NCBI GenBank assembly: GCA_015488755.1
Contig: WFNB01000023.1
Location: 1-64,000, forward strand
DNA: 64,000 nucleotides
From: Gammaproteobacteria bacterium
GTDB lineage: Bacteria > Pseudomonadota > Gammaproteobacteria > GRL18
Reading direction: 5' to 3'
A program made the position numbers and the translations under genes. Position 1 is the stretch's first letter. Each line of letters starts with the position of its first letter. The notes under the pieces were generated by a model. That model was given only the letters and a program-made list of their open reading frames with translations. It was not told the DNA's origin and searched no databases. Positions 44,828-54,553 of the stretch are shown in pieces.

Positions 44828-47335
44828 ATGACCATAACTATGAATACACAATCTCTGCCAACATTAGCCATAGTGAATAATGATATGGATGACTCCGCCT
44901 CGGCATTTAGTGAGTCACAGGAAATTATGCACACTTTGCGTCATTTTCACTTAGGCAATCCAGCCGCATCCAAGCAACTTGAAAGCTTAAGCGAAGATTT
45001 TTTACCTGCTTTGCTGGCAGAATATCGTGATACCTCACAATTGCGTTATGACTACCCACTGTATTTATGCCCCTGTGATGCCAGCAATAGTGTTAGTCTT
45101 TCTTTAGCAAAGCCCTTAGCAGAATTTTTGTATGAAAGAATAGCCATGTTTGCACCCAATGCAGACAGTGCTATTTTACTAAAAGATAATACTCCTTGGT
45201 TGGAACGGTACTTGCGCAATGTCACTCGAGCAATAGAAGGGCCGACTTTAATTAAGCCCTTATTGGTGAAGGCCTGCAAAAAGTTATCCGAACATTTGAA
45301 TTTTGATAGCGAGAATGCACAGCGTTTACAAGGCGATATTGAAAAATTATTAGATAATATTCCAGAAGATGGACTTATCTTGGGGTATGGGCGTTTTCCA
45401 GCATTGCATTTATTGATGCACTTGATCCGCAATCAGGCACTGCCTCAGATTTCATTGTTTAAACAAGAGATTACACAATACATCCAAAAACTACAAATTT
45501 TACTGGATGTGGATGATAGCAAACAAGCACAAGCCTCTTCTGCGGATGCTTTAAAATCGAATATCAGCTCAAATCAGTTTTTTGATACCGTTTCATTGTC
45601 TAAAGTGGTGCAGCATAGTAAAGGTTCTATTTCCCTTTCTACTTCTCAACGTCAGCGTATAGAAAATGCCTTACTGGTACTTAAAAAATTCACTGAAAAA
45701 GAAATTTTAGTACATATTGTGCATGCCAATAAAGCCTTGGATCATTCATGGTTAGATAGTAGTCAATGTTTTACCAGTGAACATCATGAAGATCCCTGCT
45801 TGAGAGCCACTGAAATCTTTGATCAAGAAGCACAGGAATTGGCAGATGTTTTTGCTGCTGCCCGTATTGCAAAACTAGAGCTTAATAACCGTTATGATGA
45901 AACGATTCATGATCCGTGGTTTAAAAGCTTTAATTGGGAAAACTTTTCTAAAGAAGAACTGATCTTAGTACCTTCTGTTATTGTCTTAGAGGCAGCTAAT
46001 CGTTTAGTCGATGAAAGCATGGTGTCATTTTCCCAGCTATTGAATTCTGGCCGTCCTGTGAATATTTTTGTGCGTGTGCAAGCGCATAATAATCCAGGAG
46101 CTAAGGCCGACGAAGACCCATTTCATAATTATCGAACCGAACTGGGCTACTTAGGCATCAGTCATCGTCAGGCAGTGGTGACACAATGCTCCGCTGCTCG
46201 TCATCAATTGTTACTATCGCATTTTGAGATGTCTTTAAATGCAACTCGTACCAGTTTGCACTTGATTAATGTCGGTCTGCGTGAAGTGGGAGAAGATTCA
46301 GGTTTGAATGCTTGGCTCGTTGCTGGTGCTGCCTTAGAAGGGCGGGCACACCCATTTTTCTCTGTTGACCCCGGTGCTGGTGATTCCGCAGCTGATCGCA
46401 TGGACTTTTCTGGCAATCCACAAGCCGATAAAGATTGGCCATCACAGCCCTTTATCTATAAAGATCAGACAGATGAAGTCAGCCAAATGGAACTGAGTTT
46501 TACCTTTGCAGATTACGCCTTATTGATCCCACGTTTAAGTTATCACTTTGCCTTAATACCCCTAGAATGTGAATCCGATGATTTAATTGCTGTTGCTGAT
46601 TATTTAGCATTGCCCGTGAATGAAGTCGATAATTTTGTGCCTTATATTTGGTCAGTGAATCAAAGCAATGAATTACGCAAAGTAGCGGTTTCTAGAGCGT
46701 TAATTCATGCCTGTCGTGATCGCTTAAATTTCTGGCACTCTTTACAGGAAATGGCGGGTATTCGTAGTCGTTACATTGAAGATGCAGAACAACGTATTCA
46801 TGCTGAGGCAGAAGAAGAGATTGCTCGTCAACTTGCGCAGATAAAAGCAGATTATGAGGCACAATTGGAGCAAGTAAAAACGGAAACAGCAGCCAATGTG
46901 ATGAGTCGTTTAACCGATATGCTCTTAGGCATGGATCTCAGTGCGACTAGCGTGTCTGTCCCTCCAATGGCTTTGAATAATACCACAGCAACAAATGATA
47001 CCGTAGTAGCCGAAACGGTGGCAGATGACTCTGAAGAAGATGCTCCAGTAGAGTCTGAGGAAGTGGTTGATGATGATACCTTTGATGAAGCATGGATTGA
47101 CTCGCCGTTGTGTACAACCTGTAATGATTGTACCAATCTTAATCCCATTATGTTTGTTTACAATGATACCAATCAGGCTATTATTGCCGATCTCAATGCT
47201 GGAACGTACAAAGATATGGTTGAAGCGGCAGAAATGTGTCCTTCTAAATGCATTCATCCGGGTAAGCCTTGGAATAAAGATGAAGCCGATTTAGATGACT
47301 TAGTTAAACGGGCAGCACCGTTTAATTCATTCTAA
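44828..47335 (+). CDS. Large PFOR-domain-VI-like protein with C-terminal ferredoxin motif
   Basis: About 835 residues from ATG 44828; the ORF track starts at 44753, inside korB, and neither start has a good Shine-Dalgarno sequence. I do not recognise the N-terminal ~290 residues. The middle, with SQLLNSGRPVNIFVRVQAHNNPG, aligns by eye to the thiamine domain of pyruvate:ferredoxin oxidoreductase (LASG..VNVLVLDTEVYSNTGG), but the GDG thiamine motif reads LVPSV. A WHSLQEMAGI-coiled-coil-LLGMD segment resembles the tail of the 1609-residue protein. An acidic linker leads to ferredoxin-type CTTCNDC...MCPSKC. It lies between korB and rnfB. Possibly an electron-transfer adaptor; inference. Confidence 0.7.
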   Translation: MTITMNTQSLPTLAIVNNDMDDSASAFSESQEIMHTLRHFHLGNPAASKQLESLSEDFLPALLAEYRDTSQLRYDYPLYLCPCDASNSVSLSLAKPLAEFLYERIAMFAPNADSAILLKDNTPWLERYLRNVTRAIEGPTLIKPLLVKACKKLSEHLNFDSENAQRLQGDIEKLLDNIPEDGLILGYGRFPALHLLMHLIRNQALPQISLFKQEITQYIQKLQILLDVDDSKQAQASSADALKSNISSNQFFDTVSLSKVVQHSKGSISLSTSQRQRIENALLVLKKFTEKEILVHIVHANKALDHSWLDSSQCFTSEHHEDPCLRATEIFDQEAQELADVFAAARIAKLELNNRYDETIHDPWFKSFNWENFSKEELILVPSVIVLEAANRLVDESMVSFSQLLNSGRPVNIFVRVQAHNNPGAKADEDPFHNYRTELGYLGISHRQAVVTQCSAARHQLLLSHFEMSLNATRTSLHLINVGLREVGEDSGLNAWLVAGAALEGRAHPFFSVDPGAGDSAADRMDFSGNPQADKDWPSQPFIYKDQTDEVSQMELSFTFADYALLIPRLSYHFALIPLECESDDLIAVADYLALPVNEVDNFVPYIWSVNQSNELRKVAVSRALIHACRDRLNFWHSLQEMAGIRSRYIEDAEQRIHAEAEEEIARQLAQIKADYEAQLEQVKTETAANVMSRLTDMLLGMDLSATSVSVPPMALNNTTATNDTVVAETVADDSEEDAPVESEEVVDDDTFDEAWIDSPLCTTCNDCTNLNPIMFVYNDTNQAIIADLNAGTYKDMVEAAEMCPSKCIHPGKPWNKDEADLDDLVKRAAPFNSF

Positions 47336-47349
47336 GTAATGTATTGATT

Positions 47350-48210
47350 ATGACTTTTTTAGATGTTTTTACAGCCCCCATAATCATGACCAGTTTAGGC
47401 TTACTCTTTGGCCTTATTTTGGCCGTGGCTTATCATTATTTAAAAGTAGATGAAGATCCTCGAATTTCACAAACTGAAGAGTTATTACCTGGTACCAATT
47501 GTGGTGCCTGCGGTGAACCAGGTTGTCTGCCCTTTGCCACAAAACTGGTTTCAGGAGAGGTGCCACCAAGTGGCTGTACCGTTGCCTCAGAAGATGATAT
47601 TGATAATATATCTGAATTTCTAGGTGTCGATGCCGGTGAACAGGAAAAAATTGTTGCCCGTCTTAAATGTGCCGGCGGTAAGGCACAAGCCTTTCAAATT
47701 GCAGAATATCAGGGCTTTGAAGGCTGTCGGGCGGCGGCGGTTATTTCTGGTGGTGGTAAAGGTTGCTCGTGGGGATGCTTGGGCTTAGGCGATTGCGAAG
47801 TGGCATGTACTTTTGATGTCATTCACATGAATGACAATGGCTTGCCCGTTGTTGATGCTGCCAATTGCACTGCCTGTTCAGATTGTGTGGATATTTGCCC
47901 CAAGAATTTATTTGAACTACGTCCTGTTGCCGAACAATTGTATGTACAATGTAATATCCCTCTTGAAGGGGATACAGTCACTGCCCTATGTAGTGCCGGT
48001 TGTGATGCCTGTGGCAAGTGTGTAGCGGATGCTCCTGCTGGATTGATAAGTATGCATAATGAGTTGCCAGTGGTAGATTATACTTCAGGGCTTTTCAATA
48101 CTGATAAATTAACCAAAAAAGCCATTGAGCGTTGCCCAACTCAGGCGATTCAGTGGTTAGAATTGAATCAATTTAATGAACAGGCTGATGAGCAAGAGCG
48201 TTATTCTTAG
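47350..48210 (+). CDS. rnfB: Rnf complex subunit RnfB (multi-cluster ferredoxin type)
   Basis: 286 residues from ATG 47350 (the track uses an upstream TTG). A single N-terminal membrane segment (~10-30) is followed by GTNCGACGEPGCLPFA...SGC, then GCSWGCLGLGDCEVACTFD, NCTACSDCVDICPKN, and CSAGCDACGKCVADAP, giving several 4Fe-4S sites. This exceeds the three sites of E. coli RsxB and matches the long RnfB of Clostridium, Acetobacterium and Methanosarcina. It takes electrons from reduced ferredoxin for the ion pump. The last site has Asp-Ala-Pro where CP would be expected. Confidence 0.9.
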   Translation: MTFLDVFTAPIIMTSLGLLFGLILAVAYHYLKVDEDPRISQTEELLPGTNCGACGEPGCLPFATKLVSGEVPPSGCTVASEDDIDNISEFLGVDAGEQEKIVARLKCAGGKAQAFQIAEYQGFEGCRAAAVISGGGKGCSWGCLGLGDCEVACTFDVIHMNDNGLPVVDAANCTACSDCVDICPKNLFELRPVAEQLYVQCNIPLEGDTVTALCSAGCDACGKCVADAPAGLISMHNELPVVDYTSGLFNTDKLTKKAIERCPTQAIQWLELNQFNEQADEQERYS

Positions 48211-48288
48211 TCCTCTTTAACTAAATTGCATTACCAGATAATCACCGACTAAACTTTCTCTGATGAACAATAATAAAACGAATTATTT

Positions 48289-51200
48289 ATGTTAAATCTT
48301 ACTGCAAATCTTACTGAAACAGCGATTCGTCTCTATCGTCAATTATTTGGCTCGCCCGAACGGATTGGACAGCTTGCTGATGGTGTTGATACAGTGTTAG
48401 ATGGCCGTACAGCAGTTGCCATAACAGAAGCGTGTTTTAGCGAAGTATTAAGCTTTGGTGGCGAATTTTTAACGCAGACTTCTGTCTTGGCTTGGCTATC
48501 TGAGCAAGAGCGTGTGACGAGCAATCTCTTTAATGATGCGTTGAGCGTGCAAAAGGCAGATTCTCCAAGAGGTGCTCTGGCATCAGCGATAGGGGTGAGT
48601 TTATCTGGGCATCGTAGCAGTATTTTTTTAACTGCTCAGGATATTCTTAGCACTCAGGATCTTCTGCAAAGTGCTGTTGCTCGCCATGTGCCCTTAGTGA
48701 TCCACCTTGATAATACACTTTGTGCTCAGCATTCAAGTAGTATGCATAGTGGTCATGAGGCGCTACAACAGGCGATGGATAGTGGCTGTCTGGTCTTATT
48801 TGCTGCTAATGTTCAAGAAGCGGTTGATTTTACCTTAATTGCTCGTCATGTTGCTGAATTAAGTTTGACGCCTGCTTTAGTGGTTATGGATGGTGCAGAA
48901 ACCGCTTGGTCTGCACAAGATGTTCGCCTGCCTTCTGCTGAGCTTATTAGACAATTTATTGCTCGTGCAGATGAGTTAATTGAGTTACCCAACACGGTAC
49001 AAAAACAATTATTTTCTTATCGTGCGGCTGATAAGGATGTCACGATAGAACAACGACCACGAGTCCCCAAGTGGCACGATTTGGATAGACCGGTATTACA
49101 AGGTGCCATGCAGGATGCCAAAATTTTTGCTTTAGGACATGCGGCTAAACGTGTTTACTTTGATGATTTTGTTCGTTCGGTATTAGAACAAGCCTTTGCT
49201 GACTATGCGCAACTCACAGCTCGGCAATATGCCTCGGTGTCAAATTATGATGTCAATATAGGTACTAAAAAAAGTGCTAAGAAAGAGACGCTAAAAAAAG
49301 CAGATATTATTTTTGTTGCTCAGGGCAGTGCCATTGAAACACTCAATGCCTGTCGTTTGTATTTGCAAAAATTAACTAAAAAAAATACCTCAAACATTAG
49401 TAAAGTAAACATTGGTATTATTGCTTTACATAGTTTACGACCTATTAATACGGAGTTGTTGGGTGATTTATTAAGTTGCAATCCAAATTTGACTCAGCCT
49501 GTTATTGTCTTAGAACGCATGACGTCAGCCTTGGCGGATGATGCTCCTTTAATACGTGAACTGCGAGCAATCTTAGCCCGTTATGCCGAGAACAAACAGT
49601 TGACGAAAGTACCACAACTGCGGTCGATTATTTATGGTCTAGGGGGTAGTGAATTAAATATTGCCGATATATGGGCACTCTTAGATGAGCTTAGTAGCAA
49701 TCAGTCGCAGAGAAAGGGACAGTATTTAGGCATTCCATTTATTTCTTATGATGTTAACAATGCTCGCAGTAAAACCAAGGAGTATCACCCTAAGCGTCAG
49801 GTTATGCTGGATACTTTGGAGCGTTATTATCCTCATATTAGTCAACTGGGTATTAATGCCAAAGGCAAACAATACGCACTTTATTCACCACAAACAGCTG
49901 CTCTTGGTTTTGCTATTAGCTCTCTTGCTAATGATGATGCGCCTATTTCTTATGCTATGGATCTTGGTGCTTATTTATACCAACTTAAGCAGGGAAGCAT
50001 CCGCAGTCTTATTGCCTCATCATGGTCACAATATGCTACTCGACAAATAGATTTTATCAGCCATGCTCAAAATGCCTATGCGGTAGGCCACGCCAGTCCA
50101 GTTAATTTTTTCTTACTCTTATCAGCCGATGCCCAAAGTTTGCTGACGGCCTGTCAGAGCTTGGATGAGCAGGGTGTGTTAATTATCAGTGGCAATGATT
50201 TCAGTCGTTTTTCTGGCGAGGCAAAAACAAAAGCGAAGCTGCTTGAATCCCTAAGCATAATCAAGGATAAAGGCTTAACAATTTATCACCTCAATGAAAG
50301 TAAAGAAGATGATACGATTGAGCATCAATTAAGCCCCACCTTAGTTTGGGAAAAAATGCTTGCTCTATTAGTGGCCAGCCTCAGTCAGAAGGAACAGCTT
50401 AATTTAAAAACTCGTAAGATTGTCAGTCTAAGAGAAACCATGCATCATGACCGTGCTATTGAGCAATATGAGGCACAAGAGGTGTTTAAGTCAACTCTTA
50501 GCTTAGTGATGGATAAGTTAACAGCTTATAATATAGATGCAGTTATTCACAAAGCATTAGAAAATAGTGTGCTCTTTGATAATGAGCAGGCATTTGATAT
50601 ACCCGAAATGGTGAAGCACTTTGGGCAGACTAACCAATCTTATGATAGTTTGCCACGTTTTTGGGATCAAGTGGGCGTGTTGCAACAGCAGGGTGATATG
50701 GAGCAATTAACAGCCGATCCCTATTTAGCAACCGGTACCATGCCTTCGCTCAGTGCGACCTTTCATAGCATTAATACCGATCATAGTGCTAGAGGCTTGC
50801 CTCTATTTCAGGCAAATTCATGCACAGCCTGTGGTGAGTGTTGGTCAAACTGTCCAGAAAGTGCTATTGCTACGCTTGCTATTCATCCTAAAGCCTTGTT
50901 GGAAACCGGTATTAAAATAGCCCAAGCCGATGCCCTGCGTGCGGTGTCCTCTAAACTGGCTGCTCAAATTGCTAAAGAGTGTCGTAATGCAATTCGTAGC
51001 GATGATTTTAGCGTAAATAATAGTGCCGATTTATTAACGACCGCTTTTACTGCCTTTAAAGAAAAAGCCAATATGCCTCAAGAGCGTATGCAGAATATTG
51101 AGCAGGACTTTATTAAAACCCGTGATGCTCTTGCTGATTTGCCTATTGTTGCCAGTGATATTTTATTTACACAGCCAGAAGCCAAGCAAAACGATAGTGG

Positions 51201-53118
51201 TGAGTTATTTTCTCTGATCATTAACCCCGATAGCTGTAAAGCCTGTGGCCTATGTGTTGAGCTTTGTCGTGCGCAAGTCAGTGTGACACAAGATGAGGAC
51301 TCAGAAATACAGTCTATATCGGCACTGACTCATAATTTACAGGATAGTCGGCGTACTAATGAGCAGGTTATTGCCTATAAAAAACAGTGGCAGATCTGGC
51401 AAAAAACACCAGACACTGCCTCTGCAACCATTGAGCGTTTATTGCACGAACAAAGTCTCTCTGCAGGCAGTGCCTTAATGCTATCTCGTTACAATGCCTT
51501 TGCCTTATCCGGTGGTGATTCTGGGGAATTGGCCTCAGGCGAAAAGATTGCCATGAGGCAATTACTCAGTGCCACAGAGTATCATCAGCAACCCTTATTG
51601 CACTTATTTATTGCTGATTTAGAACGTTTAAGAGAAGAACTTAAACGTGAGATCAAGTCAAGTTTATCAGCAGCTTTACCAACGGATGACTGGCAACAAC
51701 TGGCGGATAAATTATCCGATATAAAAACCCGTCAAATTGATCTTAATAGCTTATTGGAGCAAGATGCTCCGGTAATGGACAATAGCTCAATTGATGCGCT
51801 AAGAGTACGTCATTTGGTGAAACTGGTGTTAGCTATTAATGATTTACACTGGAAATTATCTCAGGGGCTTTATGGTATTGGTCGGGCTCGTTATAGCCTC
51901 TGCATTACTTCCAGTTCCATTGCCAGTTGGGCAGGTCATTTTCCTTATAACCCCTTTCATGTTCCGGTGGTAGTGGATGTTTCCGGTGAAAGTGTGCAAA
52001 TGGCCACCGGTTTGATGCAAGGGCATATCCATGATCTCTTGTTAGCTGTCAGTGTGATGCGCCAAGCTAAGGCCAGCATTGATTCACGCTATGCCAAAGA
52101 AACGACAAAGTTGGCTCAGCTTAGTTGGTCTGATTTAAGCCATGAAGAACAGCAACTCTGTCCTCCCTTGTTTTTAATAGGCGGTGATGATTTATTAGGC
52201 AGTCATGGTTTCTCACAAATTGCCAGTGTATTGAATTCAAATTATCCGATTAAAGTGATTGTTTTTAATGACTTGGATGCGGGTTTGAGTACGCAGAACG
52301 CTTCATCTTATGCCAGCAATCAGCGTTGGGATTCGGGTAATAATCTCGCTATGATGGCTATGTCACAAAAAAATGCCTATGTGGCACAAACCTCCATTGC
52401 GGATAATAACCATTTTCAACAAAGTGTCCAGCAACTATTGAGTAATAATTCAGCAGGCCTACTGAGTATTCATACTCCTAGCCCACAACGTCATGGTTTT
52501 AAACCAGAACAGACCTTGCAGCAAGCAGAATTAGCCGTTAATAGTGGCATGTTTCCTCTATTTCAATACAATCCTCAGGACGAAGGTGTCTTTGGCAGTC
52601 GTCTAACATTGCACGATGTGATTGCGCAAAAGAAACTGGATACCACGAATACCTCGGAGCTAAATCCGATTCATTGGGCGATGAATGAACAACGTTTTTC
52701 AAGGCATTTTTCAGAGCTGGCGGTGAACACAATTGCACCGGTTGAACTCAGTTCATGGTTACTTCTCAATGCTAGTGAGCAAACCAAGAAAACACCTTTT
52801 GTGACGCTTCTTGATGAGCAAGAGAATGAAACCAAATGGGTACTGAGCAAGGACTTTGCTCGCATGATGTTTGAACAACAAAGTATTTGGCGTACCTTAC
52901 AAGAGTTAGCAGGTATTGAAACGCCATTCACTGATTACGTTGAACACTGTGTTGCGCAACGCTTAAGCTCTGAACATCAGGCTGAGTTGGCTGCTTTGCG
53001 TGCTCAATACGAAGCAAAACTACAGCAGCTTGAAGAGAATTACGCCAGTCAAACACATGCTAAAATTCGTAATCAATTATTAGGCTTGGCTGGTTATGAT
53101 GCCAGCAAATTGAATTAA
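48289..53118 (+). CDS. Giant PFOR-like protein (1609 aa) lacking recognisable catalytic motifs, two ferredoxin clusters
   Basis: Homologous by eye to pyruvate:ferredoxin oxidoreductase (NifJ, usually ~1170-1200 residues). Domain I-like start (DGRTAVAITEACFSEVLSFGGEF), domain III-like GSAIETLN and EKR-like regions, a 2[4Fe-4S] domain with Cys 845/848/851/855 (CTACGECWSNCP) and 983/986/989/993 (CKACGLCVELCR), then a thiamine-domain-like part. The PFOR motifs YPITPSS, the catalytic Glu region, the Arg region and GDGWAYDIG...NTGGQ are replaced (GEFLTQTS; GGDDLLGSHG at 1298), and the proximal-cluster Cys (CAGCGE, GCSSI) are missing. The C-terminal tail matches the previous large protein. It sits between rnfB and rnfC. 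Probably an electron carrier or scaffold, not an enzyme (inference). Confidence 0.75.
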   Translation: MLNLTANLTETAIRLYRQLFGSPERIGQLADGVDTVLDGRTAVAITEACFSEVLSFGGEFLTQTSVLAWLSEQERVTSNLFNDALSVQKADSPRGALASAIGVSLSGHRSSIFLTAQDILSTQDLLQSAVARHVPLVIHLDNTLCAQHSSSMHSGHEALQQAMDSGCLVLFAANVQEAVDFTLIARHVAELSLTPALVVMDGAETAWSAQDVRLPSAELIRQFIARADELIELPNTVQKQLFSYRAADKDVTIEQRPRVPKWHDLDRPVLQGAMQDAKIFALGHAAKRVYFDDFVRSVLEQAFADYAQLTARQYASVSNYDVNIGTKKSAKKETLKKADIIFVAQGSAIETLNACRLYLQKLTKKNTSNISKVNIGIIALHSLRPINTELLGDLLSCNPNLTQPVIVLERMTSALADDAPLIRELRAILARYAENKQLTKVPQLRSIIYGLGGSELNIADIWALLDELSSNQSQRKGQYLGIPFISYDVNNARSKTKEYHPKRQVMLDTLERYYPHISQLGINAKGKQYALYSPQTAALGFAISSLANDDAPISYAMDLGAYLYQLKQGSIRSLIASSWSQYATRQIDFISHAQNAYAVGHASPVNFFLLLSADAQSLLTACQSLDEQGVLIISGNDFSRFSGEAKTKAKLLESLSIIKDKGLTIYHLNESKEDDTIEHQLSPTLVWEKMLALLVASLSQKEQLNLKTRKIVSLRETMHHDRAIEQYEAQEVFKSTLSLVMDKLTAYNIDAVIHKALENSVLFDNEQAFDIPEMVKHFGQTNQSYDSLPRFWDQVGVLQQQGDMEQLTADPYLATGTMPSLSATFHSINTDHSARGLPLFQANSCTACGECWSNCPESAIATLAIHPKALLETGIKIAQADALRAVSSKLAAQIAKECRNAIRSDDFSVNNSADLLTTAFTAFKEKANMPQERMQNIEQDFIKTRDALADLPIVASDILFTQPEAKQNDSGELFSLIINPDSCKACGLCVELCRAQVSVTQDEDSEIQSISALTHNLQDSRRTNEQVIAYKKQWQIWQKTPDTASATIERLLHEQSLSAGSALMLSRYNAFALSGGDSGELASGEKIAMRQLLSATEYHQQPLLHLFIADLERLREELKREIKSSLSAALPTDDWQQLADKLSDIKTRQIDLNSLLEQDAPVMDNSSIDALRVRHLVKLVLAINDLHWKLSQGLYGIGRARYSLCITSSSIASWAGHFPYNPFHVPVVVDVSGESVQMATGLMQGHIHDLLLAVSVMRQAKASIDSRYAKETTKLAQLSWSDLSHEEQQLCPPLFLIGGDDLLGSHGFSQIASVLNSNYPIKVIVFNDLDAGLSTQNASSYASNQRWDSGNNLAMMAMSQKNAYVAQTSIADNNHFQQSVQQLLSNNSAGLLSIHTPSPQRHGFKPEQTLQQAELAVNSGMFPLFQYNPQDEGVFGSRLTLHDVIAQKKLDTTNTSELNPIHWAMNEQRFSRHFSELAVNTIAPVELSSWLLLNASEQTKKTPFVTLLDEQENETKWVLSKDFARMMFEQQSIWRTLQELAGIETPFTDYVEHCVAQRLSSEHQAELAALRAQYEAKLQQLEENYASQTHAKIRNQLLGLAGYDASKLN

Positions 53119-53158
53119 TTCCAATGTGTGATTATTTTAACTAAGGATCGGTCGTTGC

Positions 53159-54523
53159 ATGTTTAACTTATTTTCATTAGGTCAAAGCTTTGCTCATGGG
53201 GTGCATCCACCTCATCATAAAGAGCAAACAGAAGATTTGCCTATCCAACGAGTACCTTTTGTTAATCGCTATGTCATGCCTCTAGGACAGCATATTGGTA
53301 TCCCAGCAGAGGCCATTGTTGCTGTTGGTGATAGCGTATTACGCGGTCAATTAATTGCCTCTTCCAATGGTTTTATTTCCACCGCATTACACTCGCCAGT
53401 AACCGGCAAAGTGACTGATATTGGCATGCATCGCTATGTCGATGGTTCGTTTAAAATGGCCATAGAAATAACCGCCGATCCCTATGCAACACAACAGTTT
53501 TCTGCCTCTGCCAATGCCTCGGTTAAAGCAGTTGAGCAAATGAGCATAGATGAGTTTATTATTGCTGTACAACAATCGGGTATTGTTGGTATGGGTGGGG
53601 CGGCTTTTCCTAGCCATGTAAAATATGCCATTCCTGAAGGACAGCAGATCACAGATTTATTAATCAATGGTGCTGAGTGTGAGCCGTATTTAACCAATGA
53701 TCATCGTTTAATGGTTGAGCGTCCTGAGGCGGTGTTACGGGGGTGTGAGATTTTACGCAAGCAACTTGGAGCAAAACGGGTTGCTATCGGGGTAGAGAGA
53801 AACAAGCCCGAATCCATTACTGAGTTACAAAAACATTTAGCCATTGATATGCCTATTGACATTGTACCACTTGAAGTGAAATATCCTCAGGGTGCAGAAA
53901 AAATGTTGATAAAGAGTATCTACAATAAAGAGTTAGCTGTTGGAAAACTTCCCCGAGATTTAGGTATTGCGGTTAATAATATCGGGACAATTGTGGCTCT
54001 GGCCGATTATTTTGATCAAGGCATGCCCCTAATCGAACGCATTGTCACCTTGGCGGGTCCTGGTATAAAAGAACCCGCTAATTTGATTGTGCCCCTTGGT
54101 ACGCCAATACGAGATGTTTTGGATTTTGCTGGTGGTTTAAGTGAACATACCCGAGAAGTGATTATGGGGGGGCCAATGATGGGCAGTCCGGTTGCGGACT
54201 TGGATGCACCAATACTAAAGGGTACCTCAGGTATTTTAGCTTTTACAGAACAAGAAACGGCACGGCCTCAGGAATATCCTTGTATTCGTTGTGCTCGTTG
54301 TTTGGATGCTTGTCCTTATTTTCTTAATCCTTCTCGTTTGGCTTTATTGGGCAAGGCAAGATTATTTAGCCAAATGCAAAGTGACTATCATGTAATGGAT
54401 TGTGTTGAATGTGGCGCCTGTACCTATGCCTGTCCATCAAATATTCCAATCGTACAGCATATAAGAGCAGCCAAAGATAATTTGCGCAATTTGGCTAGTC
54501 CCGATGTGGAAAAGAAAAAATAA
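53159..54523 (+). CDS. rnfC: Rnf complex subunit RnfC
   Basis: 454 residues, the NADH- and FMN-binding subunit of Rnf. It has the RnfC/Nqo1-like core (GGAAFPSHVKYAIPEG, NGAECEPYLTNDHRLM, IGVERNKPE) and two 4Fe-4S motifs, CIRCARCLDACP near 375 and CVECGACTYACPS near 414. It lacks the long repeat-rich C-terminal extension of E. coli RsxC (~740 residues) and is close in length to RnfC of Acetobacterium. It starts 40 nt after the PFOR-like gene. Confidence 0.93.
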   Translation: MFNLFSLGQSFAHGVHPPHHKEQTEDLPIQRVPFVNRYVMPLGQHIGIPAEAIVAVGDSVLRGQLIASSNGFISTALHSPVTGKVTDIGMHRYVDGSFKMAIEITADPYATQQFSASANASVKAVEQMSIDEFIIAVQQSGIVGMGGAAFPSHVKYAIPEGQQITDLLINGAECEPYLTNDHRLMVERPEAVLRGCEILRKQLGAKRVAIGVERNKPESITELQKHLAIDMPIDIVPLEVKYPQGAEKMLIKSIYNKELAVGKLPRDLGIAVNNIGTIVALADYFDQGMPLIERIVTLAGPGIKEPANLIVPLGTPIRDVLDFAGGLSEHTREVIMGGPMMGSPVADLDAPILKGTSGILAFTEQETARPQEYPCIRCARCLDACPYFLNPSRLALLGKARLFSQMQSDYHVMDCVECGACTYACPSNIPIVQHIRAAKDNLRNLASPDVEKKK

Positions 54524-54553
54524 GTTAAGAATAGACTATTTAAGAAGATATGA

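Noticed and set aside
46852-47294. ORFs of 75-110 aa on both strands in the tail of the PFOR-like/ferredoxin gene
   Set aside because: The coding frame shows clear ferredoxin cysteines; the others are overlaps with no motif.
48289-53118. Ordinary pyruvate:ferredoxin oxidoreductase (nifJ)
   Set aside because: It is ~400 residues longer than usual, and the thiamine, catalytic and proximal-cluster motifs I could locate are replaced.
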